DNA of 11,018 nucleotides from contig CAMLGP010000038.1 of NCBI GenBank assembly GCA_946479535.1, positions 1 to 11,018 of the forward strand. The letters run 5' to 3'. Below are positions 1 to 8,463 of this stretch, one piece after another. The notes under the pieces are model-generated. The model searched no databases, had not been told where the DNA came from, and saw only the letters and a program-made list of their open reading frames with translations. Source of the DNA: an uncultured Bacteroidota bacterium. Its GTDB lineage: Bacteria; Bacteroidota; Bacteroidia; Chitinophagales; Chitinophagaceae. Numbering within the stretch: position 1 is the first letter of the stretch; each line of letters starts with the position of its first letter. Both the position numbers and the translations under genes were made by a program.

Positions 1-2429
1 CATCAGGTTACTGGGGTTTCCAAAATTTTACCCGGTATCCAAAACCACCAAGTGCTTATACGCACCAGTTGGCTACTGTGGAAGCAGCTCAAAATGCCGG
101 ACAGGATCCTTCCAATGTATTGACAAAAACTGAACTGGAGAAATGGAGACTGGGAACGGATAGTGGTTATCAGAGCTATGATTATTTCAAAATAGTAACT
201 CGCCCAAATGTTCCTCAAAAATATATCAGTGCCAGTGCATCAGGTGGAACAAACAGGTCAACCTATTATATTTCTCTCAGCCATCTGGACCAGGATGCAA
301 TTTTGAAGGATTTCAGCTACCAGCGTACAAACGTACAGGCTAACCTGAATACACAATTGGCTAACAGGTTGCAATTGGGAGCACAAATATCGCTTCGCCG
401 TGAAAGATCTTTTAACATAGGTGTTCCAGGGTTAGATGATTATTTCAATCCATTCCTGAGCATTTTCAGCATGTGGCCAACTGAAGCACCTTATGCCAAT
501 AACAATCCAAAATATATCAATAATACTCATAACGTAAACGTAAACCCGGCTACTTACACTAAGGAAATTACTGGCTGGATTGAAGAACTGTGGCATACAA
601 TGGATATGAAGCTCAATTTGCAGTATGATTTCCCATTTGGATTACAGGCAAAAGGCACATTGAATTATAATTATCAGAACGAGGATTTTGATGGTATGGA
701 ATTTACTTATCCAGCCTATATCTATAATAAGAGTACAGGAGTGTATGAAGACAGGGCGGTTGGTTCTACAATTCCTTACGGTAACCAGAACCCGTGGAGA
801 GAAAAACACAAACGTAATGTAATTAGTCGCTATGCCCAGTTTACACTCAACTATTCAAAACAATTTGGAGATCACAACATAGCTGCAGTTGCAGGGTATG
901 AGCGTTCTGATTATGAGAACTCCTATTTTGTAGTACATACCATTCCTTCTAACAACTACATTCCGCTGATGAGCTTTTCTGAACAGGATATCCTCCAGGA
1001 TCAGTGGGCAATTGAAGCGAGAGCAGGGTATATCGGAAGGTTAAACTATAACTATAAGCAGAAGTACCTGCTGGAGTTATTGGGACGTTATGATGGTTCT
1101 TATTTATATGAACCGGATCATCGTTGGGGTTTCTTCTCAGGAGCATCTGCCGGCTGGAGAATATCCGAAGAACAGTGGTTCAAAAAAGTAAAGCTCATCA
1201 ATGATTTGAAACTGCGCGTGTCCTATGGTGAAACCGGAAGTGAATCTGGTATCAACGCGTTTGATTATTTACCTGGCTATACTTATCCAAATGGTAGCTC
1301 CGTGCTGGATGGAGTTTATGTAATTGGTACCGGCCCCAGAGGTATTCCTGTAACTAACCTCTCATGGGTATTGAACCGTACAATGAACGTGGGGGTAGAT
1401 ATCGCGTTAATTAATAATAAGATTACCGGCCAGTTTGATGTGTTTGAAAGAAGACGTACCGGTTTGCCTTTTGGAAAGTATGATGTACTGCTCCCCAGTG
1501 AAGTTGGATACGGACTACCCAATGAAAACCTGAATAAGGATGCTACACGCGGGGTTGAAGGTATTGTTAACTATAATAATAAGTTCGGGGCTGTGGATTT
1601 CTCCGCGAGTGTAAATGCGTCTTATGCCCGCAATTACTCCATCTATGAGTACAAACAGCGATTTGGTAATTCTTATAATGAGTACAGGACATCTAACCAG
1701 AAACGCCTGTCTGGTGTGACCGGTGGTGGTAATAACAATGCTTTTGGATATACAGTTATCGGCAGATTCACCTCCCAGGAGCAAATTGATAAGTACCCCG
1801 TTAATATTGATGGACAGGGTAACAGGACTATGCTTCCTGGTGATTTCATCTATAAGGATTTTAATGGAGACAATATCATTAATGATCTGGATCGCACTGC
1901 TATTGGTTATCCCAGAGGTCAGAATCCTTTCCTGAGCTTCGGATCTACAGTATCTGCAGTTTATAAAGGTATCAGTCTTACTGTAGTCTTTTCGGGCGCT
2001 GCTCTTCAATCATTTGAGAATGCGGTGGAATCAAAGATCCTGTTCCAGAACAACGGTACTTCACCGCATTATTTCTTTGAAGACCGCTGGCACAGGGCTG
2101 ATCCATATGATCCGAACAGTGCATGGATACCGGGTAAATATCCTGCTATCCGCAGGGGTAATACTCATATCAATTATCAGTTGAGTGATTTCTGGCTGAC
2201 CAATATTACTTATGTCCGTGTCAGGAATATTGAATTGGGTTATCAGATCCCTAAAAATATCATTTCCAGATTCGGCATGTCTACACTCAGGGTATATGCC
2301 AATGCTACAAACCTATTCACGATTGATAACATGAAGAAATTTGAGCTGGATCCGGAGATCACCTCTGGTGGAGGCCTGGTTTATCCGCAACAAAAGCTCA
2401 TCACATTTGGCTTTAATGTATCATTCTAA
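1..2429 (+). CDS. SusC/RagA-type TonB-dependent outer-membrane transporter, 5'-truncated
   Basis: The reading frame is open from the window edge (first full codon at 3) to TAA at 2427-2429, giving 808 visible residues. They match the beta-barrel part of SusC-family transporters. Early in the fragment is the typical stretch SGGTNRSTYYISLSHLDQDA, near the end is LRVYANATNLF, and the protein closes with FGFNVSF, the terminal aromatic residue that the BAM machinery recognises. An Asp/Asn-rich segment at about nt 1855-1900 (DFNGDNIINDLDR) resembles the calcium-binding-like loop common in SusC C-termini. The signal peptide, carboxypeptidase-regulatory-like domain, TonB box and plug lie outside the window; family members are usually about 1000-1100 residues. 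TTG at 69 is internal, not a start. The family imports glycan fragments across the outer membrane with TonB energy. The GH43 enzyme downstream suggests arabino-oligosaccharides as cargo, which is inference. Confidence 0.96.
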   Translation, partial: SGYWGFQNFTRYPKPPSAYTHQLATVEAAQNAGQDPSNVLTKTELEKWRLGTDSGYQSYDYFKIVTRPNVPQKYISASASGGTNRSTYYISLSHLDQDAILKDFSYQRTNVQANLNTQLANRLQLGAQISLRRERSFNIGVPGLDDYFNPFLSIFSMWPTEAPYANNNPKYINNTHNVNVNPATYTKEITGWIEELWHTMDMKLNLQYDFPFGLQAKGTLNYNYQNEDFDGMEFTYPAYIYNKSTGVYEDRAVGSTIPYGNQNPWREKHKRNVISRYAQFTLNYSKQFGDHNIAAVAGYERSDYENSYFVVHTIPSNNYIPLMSFSEQDILQDQWAIEARAGYIGRLNYNYKQKYLLELLGRYDGSYLYEPDHRWGFFSGASAGWRISEEQWFKKVKLINDLKLRVSYGETGSESGINAFDYLPGYTYPNGSSVLDGVYVIGTGPRGIPVTNLSWVLNRTMNVGVDIALINNKITGQFDVFERRRTGLPFGKYDVLLPSEVGYGLPNENLNKDATRGVEGIVNYNNKFGAVDFSASVNASYARNYSIYEYKQRFGNSYNEYRTSNQKRLSGVTGGGNNNAFGYTVIGRFTSQEQIDKYPVNIDGQGNRTMLPGDFIYKDFNGDNIINDLDRTAIGYPRGQNPFLSFGSTVSAVYKGISLTVVFSGAALQSFENAVESKILFQNNGTSPHYFFEDRWHRADPYDPNSAWIPGKYPAIRRGNTHINYQLSDFWLTNITYVRVRNIELGYQIPKNIISRFGMSTLRVYANATNLFTIDNMKKFELDPEITSGGGLVYPQQKLITFGFNVSF

Positions 2430-2440
2430 AACAATTAATT

Positions 2441-4342
2441 ATGAAAAGAATTTTTTATATAGGGTTTGTGCTTGCGATTAGCTTCGGTCTTTTTTCCTGT
2501 AAAAAAGACTGGCTGGAAAGACAACCCAAGAACATTCTTACCGATGAGCAGATTTGGAATGATCCAAAACAGATAACGGGGCTCATTGCCAACTTCTACA
2601 ATCGTTTGCCCACGGATATGGGATTGGATGGAAACTGGCGTAATATGGCTGATTACGATGATGCCATGTGGTCTGGCGAATCCAATAATGAAGGCAGAAA
2701 TAATATTTCAAATTATCCCGGAAACCGTTGGGAATACTGGGATTATGGTTTTATCCGTGACATCAATCTGTCTATCGAAAAAATAAATGAGTTGGGCACT
2801 TCGCTCACTGCTGCACAAAAGAAACCATTTTTAGCGGAGCTACGGTTTATACGTGCCTGGATATATTTTGAATTGGTGCGCAGGATGGGTGGTGTTCCCA
2901 TCATAACTACTCAATTGATCTATGATTACAGCGGAGATGCATCTTCCTTGAGGAAACCAAGGGCAAAAGAATCTGAAGTATATGATTTTATTGCAAGCGA
3001 ACTGGACGCTATCAAGGACGACTTGACAAATGGTGTGACCATAAGCGCGGGGAATATCACTTCGGTAAGTGTTACCCGGGCCAACAAGTTCATTGCGATG
3101 GCTTTGAAAAGCCGGGCCATGTTATATGCAGGTTCAATAGCAAAGTATAATAGTCTGCGTGCTGTACCAATCACTACTCCTGGTGGAGAAGTTGGAATTC
3201 CGGCAAATATGGCTAATGCCTATTACCAGAAAGCCCTGGATGCAGCAAAAGAAGTGATAAACAGCCCATGGTATCAATTGAAAAGCGGGGTTGGTCCTGT
3301 TGCCGGAGCTACGGCTTATTATGAAGCAACCACAAAAAAGTCGGGTAACAAAGAATTTATCTTTATTAAGGACTATTTGACAGCAAAGGATAAAAGACAT
3401 ACGTTCACGTATGATAATATTGTACGTGGTGTAAGAGAAGATAATCTTTCTTCTTCTCAGGTCACTCCCTCTGTCAGCCTCGTGGAAGCATTTGAGTATA
3501 CCGATGGTTCACCAGGTGCCCTGAAAACACGAAATGCTGGTAATACTGACTATATCTATTATGATAAGCCAGAGGACATTTTCGCAGGGAAAGATTACCG
3601 TTTGAGCGGATCAATCATTTATCCTAATAGTGTTTTCAAAGGTTCCACCATTGAGATCCAGGCCGGCGTTAAAGTATGGAATACTACTAATTCAACCTAT
3701 ACCAATGTAGAAGGTGCAATTGGTACTGTATACACAGATGGTAAAACCCTGGTTGGTTCATCTGGTCCTCACCGTTCTAACCAGGATGTTACCAATACTG
3801 GTTTTGCTTTACGCAAATTCATTGAAGAAGGTTCACTCACCAGCACTCGCGGTGTCCGCAGTGATAATCCGTGGATATGGATCCGTTTGTCTGAGGTTTT
3901 ATTAAATGCTGCGGAAGCTGCATTTGAGTTAGGTCAAACAACTGATGCACTCACTTATGTTAACAGGGTCAGGGAAAGGGCAGGATTTGGGCCGAACAGC
4001 CTCGATGCAGGAACACTTACCCTTGCAAGATTACAGAATGAACGCAGAGTGGAACTGTGCTTTGAGGATCATCGTGTATGGGATCTCAAACGCTGGAGAA
4101 TTGCTGACCAGGTTTGGAATGGCCAGGCTAACAATCCGGTTGCACAGGTTGGTGCATTGTACATGTATCGTGTAGTACGTCCTGGTGACGCAACACGTGA
4201 TGGTAAATATGTTTTTGACAAGTTAGATAAGGCGCCAAGAATTATTTCACCCAGGTGGTTCCAGGAGAGGAATTATTATACGTTCATTCCTCAGAGTGTG
4301 CTGGATAATAATCCTTTGATCGTTCGTAATCCATTTCAATAA
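2441..4342 (+). CDS. SusD/RagB-type glycan-binding outer-membrane lipoprotein
   Basis: A 633-residue protein that starts 11 bp after the SusC stop; ATG at 2441 follows an A/T-rich stretch and gives a complete lipoprotein signal. The signal ends in the lipobox LFSC with Cys20 as the lipid-attachment residue, followed by Lys-Lys. SusD hallmarks follow: a helical TPR-like segment LRFIRAWIYFELVRRMGGVP (about residues 134-153), a second helical block NPWIWIRLSEVLLNAAEAAF (from residue 476), and the conserved ERRVELCFEDHRVWDLKRW (from about residue 534). SusD proteins sit on the cell surface as a lid over the SusC barrel and capture glycan fragments. Gene order and spacing make it the partner of the SusC protein just upstream. 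Ligand specificity cannot be read from sequence; arabinan is inferred from the GH43 gene in the same operon. Confidence 0.97.
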   Translation: MKRIFYIGFVLAISFGLFSCKKDWLERQPKNILTDEQIWNDPKQITGLIANFYNRLPTDMGLDGNWRNMADYDDAMWSGESNNEGRNNISNYPGNRWEYWDYGFIRDINLSIEKINELGTSLTAAQKKPFLAELRFIRAWIYFELVRRMGGVPIITTQLIYDYSGDASSLRKPRAKESEVYDFIASELDAIKDDLTNGVTISAGNITSVSVTRANKFIAMALKSRAMLYAGSIAKYNSLRAVPITTPGGEVGIPANMANAYYQKALDAAKEVINSPWYQLKSGVGPVAGATAYYEATTKKSGNKEFIFIKDYLTAKDKRHTFTYDNIVRGVREDNLSSSQVTPSVSLVEAFEYTDGSPGALKTRNAGNTDYIYYDKPEDIFAGKDYRLSGSIIYPNSVFKGSTIEIQAGVKVWNTTNSTYTNVEGAIGTVYTDGKTLVGSSGPHRSNQDVTNTGFALRKFIEEGSLTSTRGVRSDNPWIWIRLSEVLLNAAEAAFELGQTTDALTYVNRVRERAGFGPNSLDAGTLTLARLQNERRVELCFEDHRVWDLKRWRIADQVWNGQANNPVAQVGALYMYRVVRPGDATRDGKYVFDKLDKAPRIISPRWFQERNYYTFIPQSVLDNNPLIVRNPFQ

Positions 4343-4360
4343 CAGTTCTAAATTCTCGAT

Positions 4361-5098
4361 ATGAAACATAAATTATTGCCCCTGATTGTAGCATTAGCTG
4401 TATTAGGTGGTTGTAAAAAAGATAACCGGGAACCACCCAAATCTACCCTTGATGGTATGGTGGTCATTACCGGTACCAAACAGGCGGTTAGTGTTCAGTC
4501 TAACGGAACGCAATTGGAATTATGGCAGGATGGTTATGCCTTGAAACAAAAAATTCCAGTTTACATTGATCAGACAGGGTTATTCTCAGCCAAACTGTTT
4601 GATGGAAGGTATAAACTGGTGAGGCTTGGTGGTGCGCCCTGGCAGAACAATACAGATACGATCACTATCGATCTGAAAGGACATGCTGTTGTTGAAGTGC
4701 CTGTAGTCCCTTACTTCACCGTGGGAGGTGAATCTATCACTTATAGTTCAGCAGATACTTCCATTACTGCTACATTCAGTGTTTTCAGAATGGATGCCAG
4801 TAAGGTGGCGGACAGGATTTCTTTACACCTGGGACTTACTCAAATTACGGATGCAAATAACCAGATCCCTCTTCCCGCTGCAAGCATTGATAAGGCTCCG
4901 GCAGGAAATTACCTGACTGCTCCAACAACGCTCAAGGTACAGTTGAATCCAGACAGGTATCCGGGGACAGGAAATGCCGAGCTGAGACGTCAGTTAGGGA
5001 TGGTCCTTACCAAAAAATACACTTTTGCAAGGGTTGGAGTGAGAACAACTGGAGTTACCCAGCGTATGTACAGCCAGGTAAAGGAGATAAAATTGTAA
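4361..5098 (+). CDS. DUF3823-like surface lipoprotein of the PUL
   Basis: A 245-residue lipoprotein beginning 18 bp after the SusD stop and ending 9 bp before the GH43 start, so it belongs to the same transcript. The signal has the lipobox LGGC with Cys18, followed by Lys-Lys-Asp. The N-terminal domain (about residues 25-120) resembles the carboxypeptidase-regulatory-like beta-sandwich seen in DUF3823 proteins: it begins PPKSTLDGMVV and contains the characteristic LFDGRYKLV (residues 79-87) and GAPW (91-94). A second beta-rich segment (about 121-245) contains VFRMD. Proteins of this family commonly sit directly after susCD, the position where surface glycan-binding proteins (SusE/SusF or SGBP-like) are found. 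A glycan-binding accessory role is therefore inferred from position. I see no catalytic motif. The family call rests on recognising the pattern without a profile search. Confidence 0.8.
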   Translation: MKHKLLPLIVALAVLGGCKKDNREPPKSTLDGMVVITGTKQAVSVQSNGTQLELWQDGYALKQKIPVYIDQTGLFSAKLFDGRYKLVRLGGAPWQNNTDTITIDLKGHAVVEVPVVPYFTVGGESITYSSADTSITATFSVFRMDASKVADRISLHLGLTQITDANNQIPLPAASIDKAPAGNYLTAPTTLKVQLNPDRYPGTGNAELRRQLGMVLTKKYTFARVGVRTTGVTQRMYSQVKEIKL

Positions 5099-5107
5099 AA
5101 GCATAAA

Positions 5108-6169
5108 ATGAAAAGGATACTGATCTTTTTGATACTGATATCTTCCGTAGCGGCTGTTGCACAACAGCCCGCTACCCTGGATACTAGCCGAAGGGACACT
5201 TCACGCAGAAGATTTGCTCCGCCTCCTGTAGGTACTATAACACCAACAAGGGAAACTCCCGCACATGACCCGGTTATGATAAAGGAGAAGAATACCTATT
5301 ACCTGTTTACAACAGGCAACGGTGTTCAGGTTTTTTCCTCTAAAGACATGAAGAACTGGCGTAAGGAGATGCCGGTGTTTTCAAAAGCACCGGATTGGGT
5401 TACACAGGCACTTCCCAATTTCCGTGGTGGAAGTATGTGGGCACCTGATATCAGCTATCACAATGGAAAGTTCTATCTCTTTTATGCTGTTTCAGCTTTT
5501 GGAAAGAATACTTCCTGTATCGGGTTAGCGGTAAATAAAACGCTTGACTCTGCTTCCGCAGATTTTAAATGGGTAGATATGGGTAAGGTGATCCAGTCAA
5601 TTCCCGGAAGGGATCTGTTTAATGCTATTGATCCTAACCTGGTATTTGATGAGAACAATACACCCTGGCTCACCTTTGGTTCTTTCTGGGAGGGAATGAA
5701 GCTGGTAAAACTGAATAATGAACTGACTGCGCCGGCACAGCCAGAGAAATGGTATACAGTTGCACGCAGGCCAAGAGAATTTGGTACACCTGATTCTTCA
5801 GCAGGCAATGCTGCAATAGAAGGACCATTCATCTTCAGGAAAGGCAAGTATTACTATCTATTTGTATCATGGGATTATTGTTGCAGGGGTGAACGCAGTG
5901 ATTACAAGGTAGTAGTGGGAAGAAGTGAAAAAGTAATGGGGCCTTACCTTGATAAGAACGGTGTTGACCTTGCAAAGAATGGTGGTACATTGATAATTCA
6001 GGGAGATGGAAAAGAATGGTATGGCGCAGGCCATAATTCAGCTTACACCTTTGATGGAAAGGATTATCTTATTTATCATGGATATGATGCTAAAGACCGC
6101 GGTCGCTCCAAGCTTATCATTGAGCAATTAAGGTGGGATGATGGGTGGCCGGTGGTGGTCAAAGAATAG
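5108..6169 (+). CDS. Secreted GH43 glycosidase, probable endo-1,5-alpha-L-arabinanase
   Basis: A 353-residue protein with a Sec signal peptide (hydrophobic core at residues 4-17, likely cleavage after AVA at 18) and no lipobox Cys. The mature chain fits one five-bladed beta-propeller GH43 domain. The three expected acidic residues are visible: Asp54 in HDPV (base), Asp175 in NAIDPN (pKa modulator), and Glu238 in AIEGP (acid). GHN at 308-310 supplies the conserved central His. The motifs MWAPDISY, LTFGSFWEGM and LFVSWDYCCRG (about 251-261) resemble arabinanase-type GH43 enzymes rather than xylosidases. It would cleave alpha-1,5-linked L-arabinan in the periplasm or outside the cell. It is the last gene of the susCD operon, starts 9 bp after the DUF3823-like gene, and is followed by a strong terminator. 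The linker after the signal peptide carries the tandem repeat DTSRR-DTSRR (residues 25-34). Arabinofuranosidase or exo-acting arabinanase activity is the main alternative. Confidence 0.88.
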   Translation: MKRILIFLILISSVAAVAQQPATLDTSRRDTSRRRFAPPPVGTITPTRETPAHDPVMIKEKNTYYLFTTGNGVQVFSSKDMKNWRKEMPVFSKAPDWVTQALPNFRGGSMWAPDISYHNGKFYLFYAVSAFGKNTSCIGLAVNKTLDSASADFKWVDMGKVIQSIPGRDLFNAIDPNLVFDENNTPWLTFGSFWEGMKLVKLNNELTAPAQPEKWYTVARRPREFGTPDSSAGNAAIEGPFIFRKGKYYYLFVSWDYCCRGERSDYKVVVGRSEKVMGPYLDKNGVDLAKNGGTLIIQGDGKEWYGAGHNSAYTFDGKDYLIYHGYDAKDRGRSKLIIEQLRWDDGWPVVVKE

Positions 6170-6211
6170 TAAAGACTTTCGTTTTTCTTTATTTTGGTAT
6201 TTAAAGCAGAC

Positions 6212-6242
6212 AGCATCCCCATTCCTGGGGATGCTCTTTTTT
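6212..6242 (+). terminator. Intrinsic terminator of the susCD-GH43 operon
   Basis: A perfect 9-bp stem, AGCATCCCC (6212-6220) with GGGGATGCT (6227-6235), closes a 6-base loop (ATTCCT). It is followed by C and six T (6237-6242). It begins 43 bp after the GH43 stop codon, on the coding strand. A G/C-rich stem plus a T tract is the standard Rho-independent layout, so transcription of the operon most likely stops here. Confidence 0.92.
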
Positions 6243-6302
6243 GTTAAACCTGCCCGAATGTGGGGAGCAGTAATAATACTATATTATTGGACCGTTTACG
6301 AT

Positions 6303-6343
6303 AAAAAAGAACCCACCGTCGGATCACTGGCCGATCGATGGGT
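6303..6343 (-). terminator. Probable intrinsic terminator of the - strand secreted-protein gene
   Basis: On the + strand, 6311-6322 (ACCCACCGTCGG) pairs with 6331-6343 (CCGATCGATGGGT) through 11 pairs, with one C/A mismatch and one bulged T, around an 8-base loop. The adjoining A run at 6303-6308 becomes a T run on the - strand immediately after the hairpin. The hairpin lies about 20 bp beyond the stop codon of the - strand gene that ends at 6364. The stem is imperfect, so this call is weaker than the one for the terminator at 6212-6242. Confidence 0.7.
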
Positions 6344-6363
6344 ATATTGACCTTCACATGAGA

Positions 6364-6825
6364 CTACTTAACGTTGTCCTTCCTGAACTTTTCTACAATA
6401 GTCATAACGCCATCACGGTCCATCTGCACAGTATACCAGTTCTTCTCGTCCTCCAGTTTGATATTGTACTCGGTAATACTTGCATTACCATCATTGGTGA
6501 TCATTTCAATTACACCAAAGATTTTTTTATCAGGATACCACTGTTTGATCTTTAACTGAACAGGGTAAGGCAGGTTGGACTCGTTGTAAGAGCGGGTCAG
6601 ATTACGCAATCTATTATTTCTATCATAAACCGCTCTGGTACGTACTCCATTCTCTTTAAAGCTGACGATATAGGTATCTTTTGCTTCAAACCAGTTCACT
6701 TCTTCTGCGGTAGGAAAACTGGTTTTGAAAGTCTGTAATAATTTCTCGTCAATGTTTTGATGTGTGAACGCAAATGAACCTATTCCCATGAAAAGGGAAC
6801 AGAATAAGATAAAAAACTTTTTCAT
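6364..6825 (-). CDS. Small secreted BLIP/PepSY-like protein
   Basis: A 153-residue protein read from ATG at 6825-6823 to TAG at 6366-6364. The N-terminus is a clear Sec signal peptide (MKKFF, a hydrophobic stretch to about residue 17, probable cleavage after SFA at 19), with no lipobox. The mature part has two similar halves with the pattern of small periplasmic PepSY-like/BLIP-like proteins of Bacteroidota: TFKTSFPTAEEVNWFEAKDT, YIVSFKENG and AVYDRNNRLRN, then VKE-free LPYPVQLKIKQWYP and a closing WYTVQMDRDGVMTIVEKF. Such proteins are common in Chitinophaga-like genomes and have no settled function; the fold is often linked to peptidase inhibition or binding. It lies downstream of the MocR gene in the same direction, 162 bp away, with repeated motifs in the gap, and could be co-transcribed with or controlled by that regulator. 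Nothing links it directly to arabinan. Confidence 0.85.
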   Translation of the reverse strand: MKKFFILFCSLFMGIGSFAFTHQNIDEKLLQTFKTSFPTAEEVNWFEAKDTYIVSFKENGVRTRAVYDRNNRLRNLTRSYNESNLPYPVQLKIKQWYPDKKIFGVIEMITNDGNASITEYNIKLEDEKNWYTVQMDRDGVMTIVEKFRKDNVK

Positions 6826-6874
6826 GGCTATACTTTTTGATTTGGTATTGATTACTCCGTAAAGTTAGCAACCA

Positions 6875-6966
6875 TCCGGACTATTTCAGTAGCCGGTTTC
6901 TATATTTGGAGTAGTCCGGTTTCCCAAAGGTGGGTACCAGTTTTTAAAAGGAAAGTAGTCCGGTTT
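6875..6966. repeat. Repeated motif AGTAGTCCGGTTT upstream of the secreted-protein gene
   Basis: Three direct copies lie in the 162-bp gap: AGTAGCCGGTTTC (6888-6900, one base deleted), AGTAGTCCGGTTTC (6910-6923) and AGTAGTCCGGTTT (6954-6966). A partial copy in opposite orientation, TCCGGACTA, lies at 6875-6883. Copy starts are 22 and 44 bp apart, so all three would face the same side of the helix. The core GTAGTCCG recurs next to the MocR start codon on the - strand (8470-8463). This looks like a cluster of protein-binding sites. The cognate protein is not known; MocR itself is the obvious candidate. The same 8-mer also occurs once inside susC (1511-1518, opposite strand), probably by chance. 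Confidence 0.6.
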
Positions 6967-6987
6967 TAATCTACTGATGAAAGAATC

Positions 6988-8460
6988 TCATTTTTTGTAA
7001 ATGGTCTTCACTATCATGTCAATTGCATTGGCAGCTTCCTTTTCAGTCATCCACCCAAAGCCCATTCGAGTGGAGTTTAATAAGACAGAGGAATTATTAT
7101 GAATCAGTCCGGGAGAAAGGATCAGGTTCTGTGCTTTTAGTTTTTCGGCAAGAGGAGGAAGGGGAACGGACTTATCAAATTTTGCCCAGATAGCCAATCC
7201 ACCATCGGGTATTTTAAAATCAATTACATCAGAAAGTTTTTGTTTCAGCAACTCGCATAATATATCACGTCTGTGATGATAGGTATGTAGTGCCTTCTTC
7301 ATGTGACGATTAATACTTCCATCCTGGAACATTTCTGCAAGGGCCAGTTCCATAATAGGATCACCCTGTGTGTCCATTAACTGTCGTACCCGGCATAATT
7401 CAAGTATAAGGTTTTGTGGGGCAATGATATACCCGGTGCGAATAAAGGGAGCAAGGGTTTTACTCAATGTGCCTATATAAATGACCATTCCTCCTGTATC
7501 GGCACTAACCAATGGGAGAATGGGGCTACTCTGATAATGAAAATCATAATCGTAATCATCTTCGATAATTATAAAGCCATATTTTTCGGCCAAAGACAGC
7601 AACTTGATCCTCCTGGCAGCAGTCAACGTTACAGTGGTAGGATAGTGGTGATGAGGTGTTACATATAGCGCCTTTATACTCTTTCGTTTGCATATTTTTT
7701 CCAGCGCATCCACATCAATACCATGATCATCTACCTTTATGCGAACCAGGTTGGTACCGGCATTCAGGAAAACATGATCGGCATAGTAATAATTGGGGTC
7801 CCCCACAACCACATTATCTCCTTTAGAGAGAAGTATTTTAGCTAATAGATATAGTCCAAGCTGGCTACCCCGGGTGATCATGATATTATCTTCTGTGGTC
7901 TGAAGCCCGCGGCTGGTATTTAAATAGGATGATAATACCTGCCTGAATTTTAGTACACCCGCCATTTCCACATAAGACATGAATCTGGCACTGCTGCTAC
8001 GGTTCAATACACTTTTATAGGCTCTGCCTAGTTCTTCTGTGGGTATTAATCTTACATCAGGTCCGTCATGAAAGCCAATAATATGTCTGAACGTAAATAC
8101 CGGTGTTCTAAGCTTATCATTAACTTTTACAGGATACCCGGTTTGTTTGGGAAAAGAATTCTGTTTTTCCTGTTTGCCTGGCAGCCGTTGAGGAATGATT
8201 TCCGGCAGCTCCTTGCTGGTAAAAGTTCCCTGGGAGGGGCGCATCTCAATCCATCCCTGTGCATCCAGTTCTTCATAAGCCCGTACAACCGTTTTACGAT
8301 GAACGGTTAGTATCTCAGACATCTGCCGGGTGCCTGGCAATTTAATACCCGGGCCGATCCTGCCTCTTTTCATTTCGCGCATCACTGCATTGGCTATCTG
8401 CAGGTAGATGGGAGTAGAACAGTCTGTTTGCCAGGTAATGATTGTCTTCCACGGAAGCAT
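6988..8460 (-). CDS. MocR-type transcriptional regulator (GntR winged helix plus PLP aminotransferase-like domain)
   Basis: A 490-residue protein read from ATG at 8460-8458 to TGA at 6990-6988. Residues about 14-82 form a GntR-type winged helix-turn-helix: PIYLQIANAVMREM, LPGTRQMSEILTVHRKTVVR as the recognition region, then GW-EMRPSQGTF as the wing. After a linker of about 35 residues, residues about 120-490 form a fold-type I aminotransferase-like domain. Visible there are ITRGSQLGLYLLAK (195-208), GDPNYYY (220-226), TPHHHYPT (268-275), EDDYDYDF (300-307) with Asp301 as the likely PLP-nitrogen ligand, and GTLSKTLAP (330-338) with Lys334 as the Schiff-base lysine. Size and layout are typical of MocR/GabR proteins, which sense PLP-linked amine or amino-acid signals and often control a divergent neighbour. 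The gene is divergent from an MFS transporter across 201 bp rich in symmetric sites, so autoregulation and control of that transporter are likely. No terminator is seen after it. The effector is unknown. Confidence 0.95.
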   Translation of the reverse strand: MLPWKTIITWQTDCSTPIYLQIANAVMREMKRGRIGPGIKLPGTRQMSEILTVHRKTVVRAYEELDAQGWIEMRPSQGTFTSKELPEIIPQRLPGKQEKQNSFPKQTGYPVKVNDKLRTPVFTFRHIIGFHDGPDVRLIPTEELGRAYKSVLNRSSSARFMSYVEMAGVLKFRQVLSSYLNTSRGLQTTEDNIMITRGSQLGLYLLAKILLSKGDNVVVGDPNYYYADHVFLNAGTNLVRIKVDDHGIDVDALEKICKRKSIKALYVTPHHHYPTTVTLTAARRIKLLSLAEKYGFIIIEDDYDYDFHYQSSPILPLVSADTGGMVIYIGTLSKTLAPFIRTGYIIAPQNLILELCRVRQLMDTQGDPIMELALAEMFQDGSINRHMKKALHTYHHRRDILCELLKQKLSDVIDFKIPDGGLAIWAKFDKSVPLPPLAEKLKAQNLILSPGLIHNNSSVLLNSTRMGFGWMTEKEAANAIDMIVKTIYKK

Positions 8461-8463
8461 AGC

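Noticed and set aside
1515..2009. A 164-codon open frame on the - strand within the susC gene, and similar antisense frames (for example 5482-5847 inside the GH43 gene)
   Set aside because: They lie fully inside well-supported genes in other frames, show no family motif, and look like translations of the opposite strand.
6272..6288. AATAAT-ACTAT-ATTATT palindrome between the two terminators
   Set aside because: Short and entirely A/T; expected by chance in an A/T-rich spacer.
6138..6350. A 70-codon + strand open frame after the GH43 gene
   Set aside because: It overlaps the GH43 3' end and runs through the operon terminator at 6212-6242; no recognisable protein features.
6358..6559. Two + strand open frames of 61-65 codons opposite the secreted-protein gene
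   Set aside because: They are antisense to a gene with a clear signal peptide and family pattern; nothing supports expression.
6901..6908. TATATTTG, a full match to the Bacteroidota -7 element on the + strand
   Set aside because: No matching -33 element at the right distance and no + strand gene downstream; it would only make an antisense RNA to the MocR gene. Left out for lack of support.
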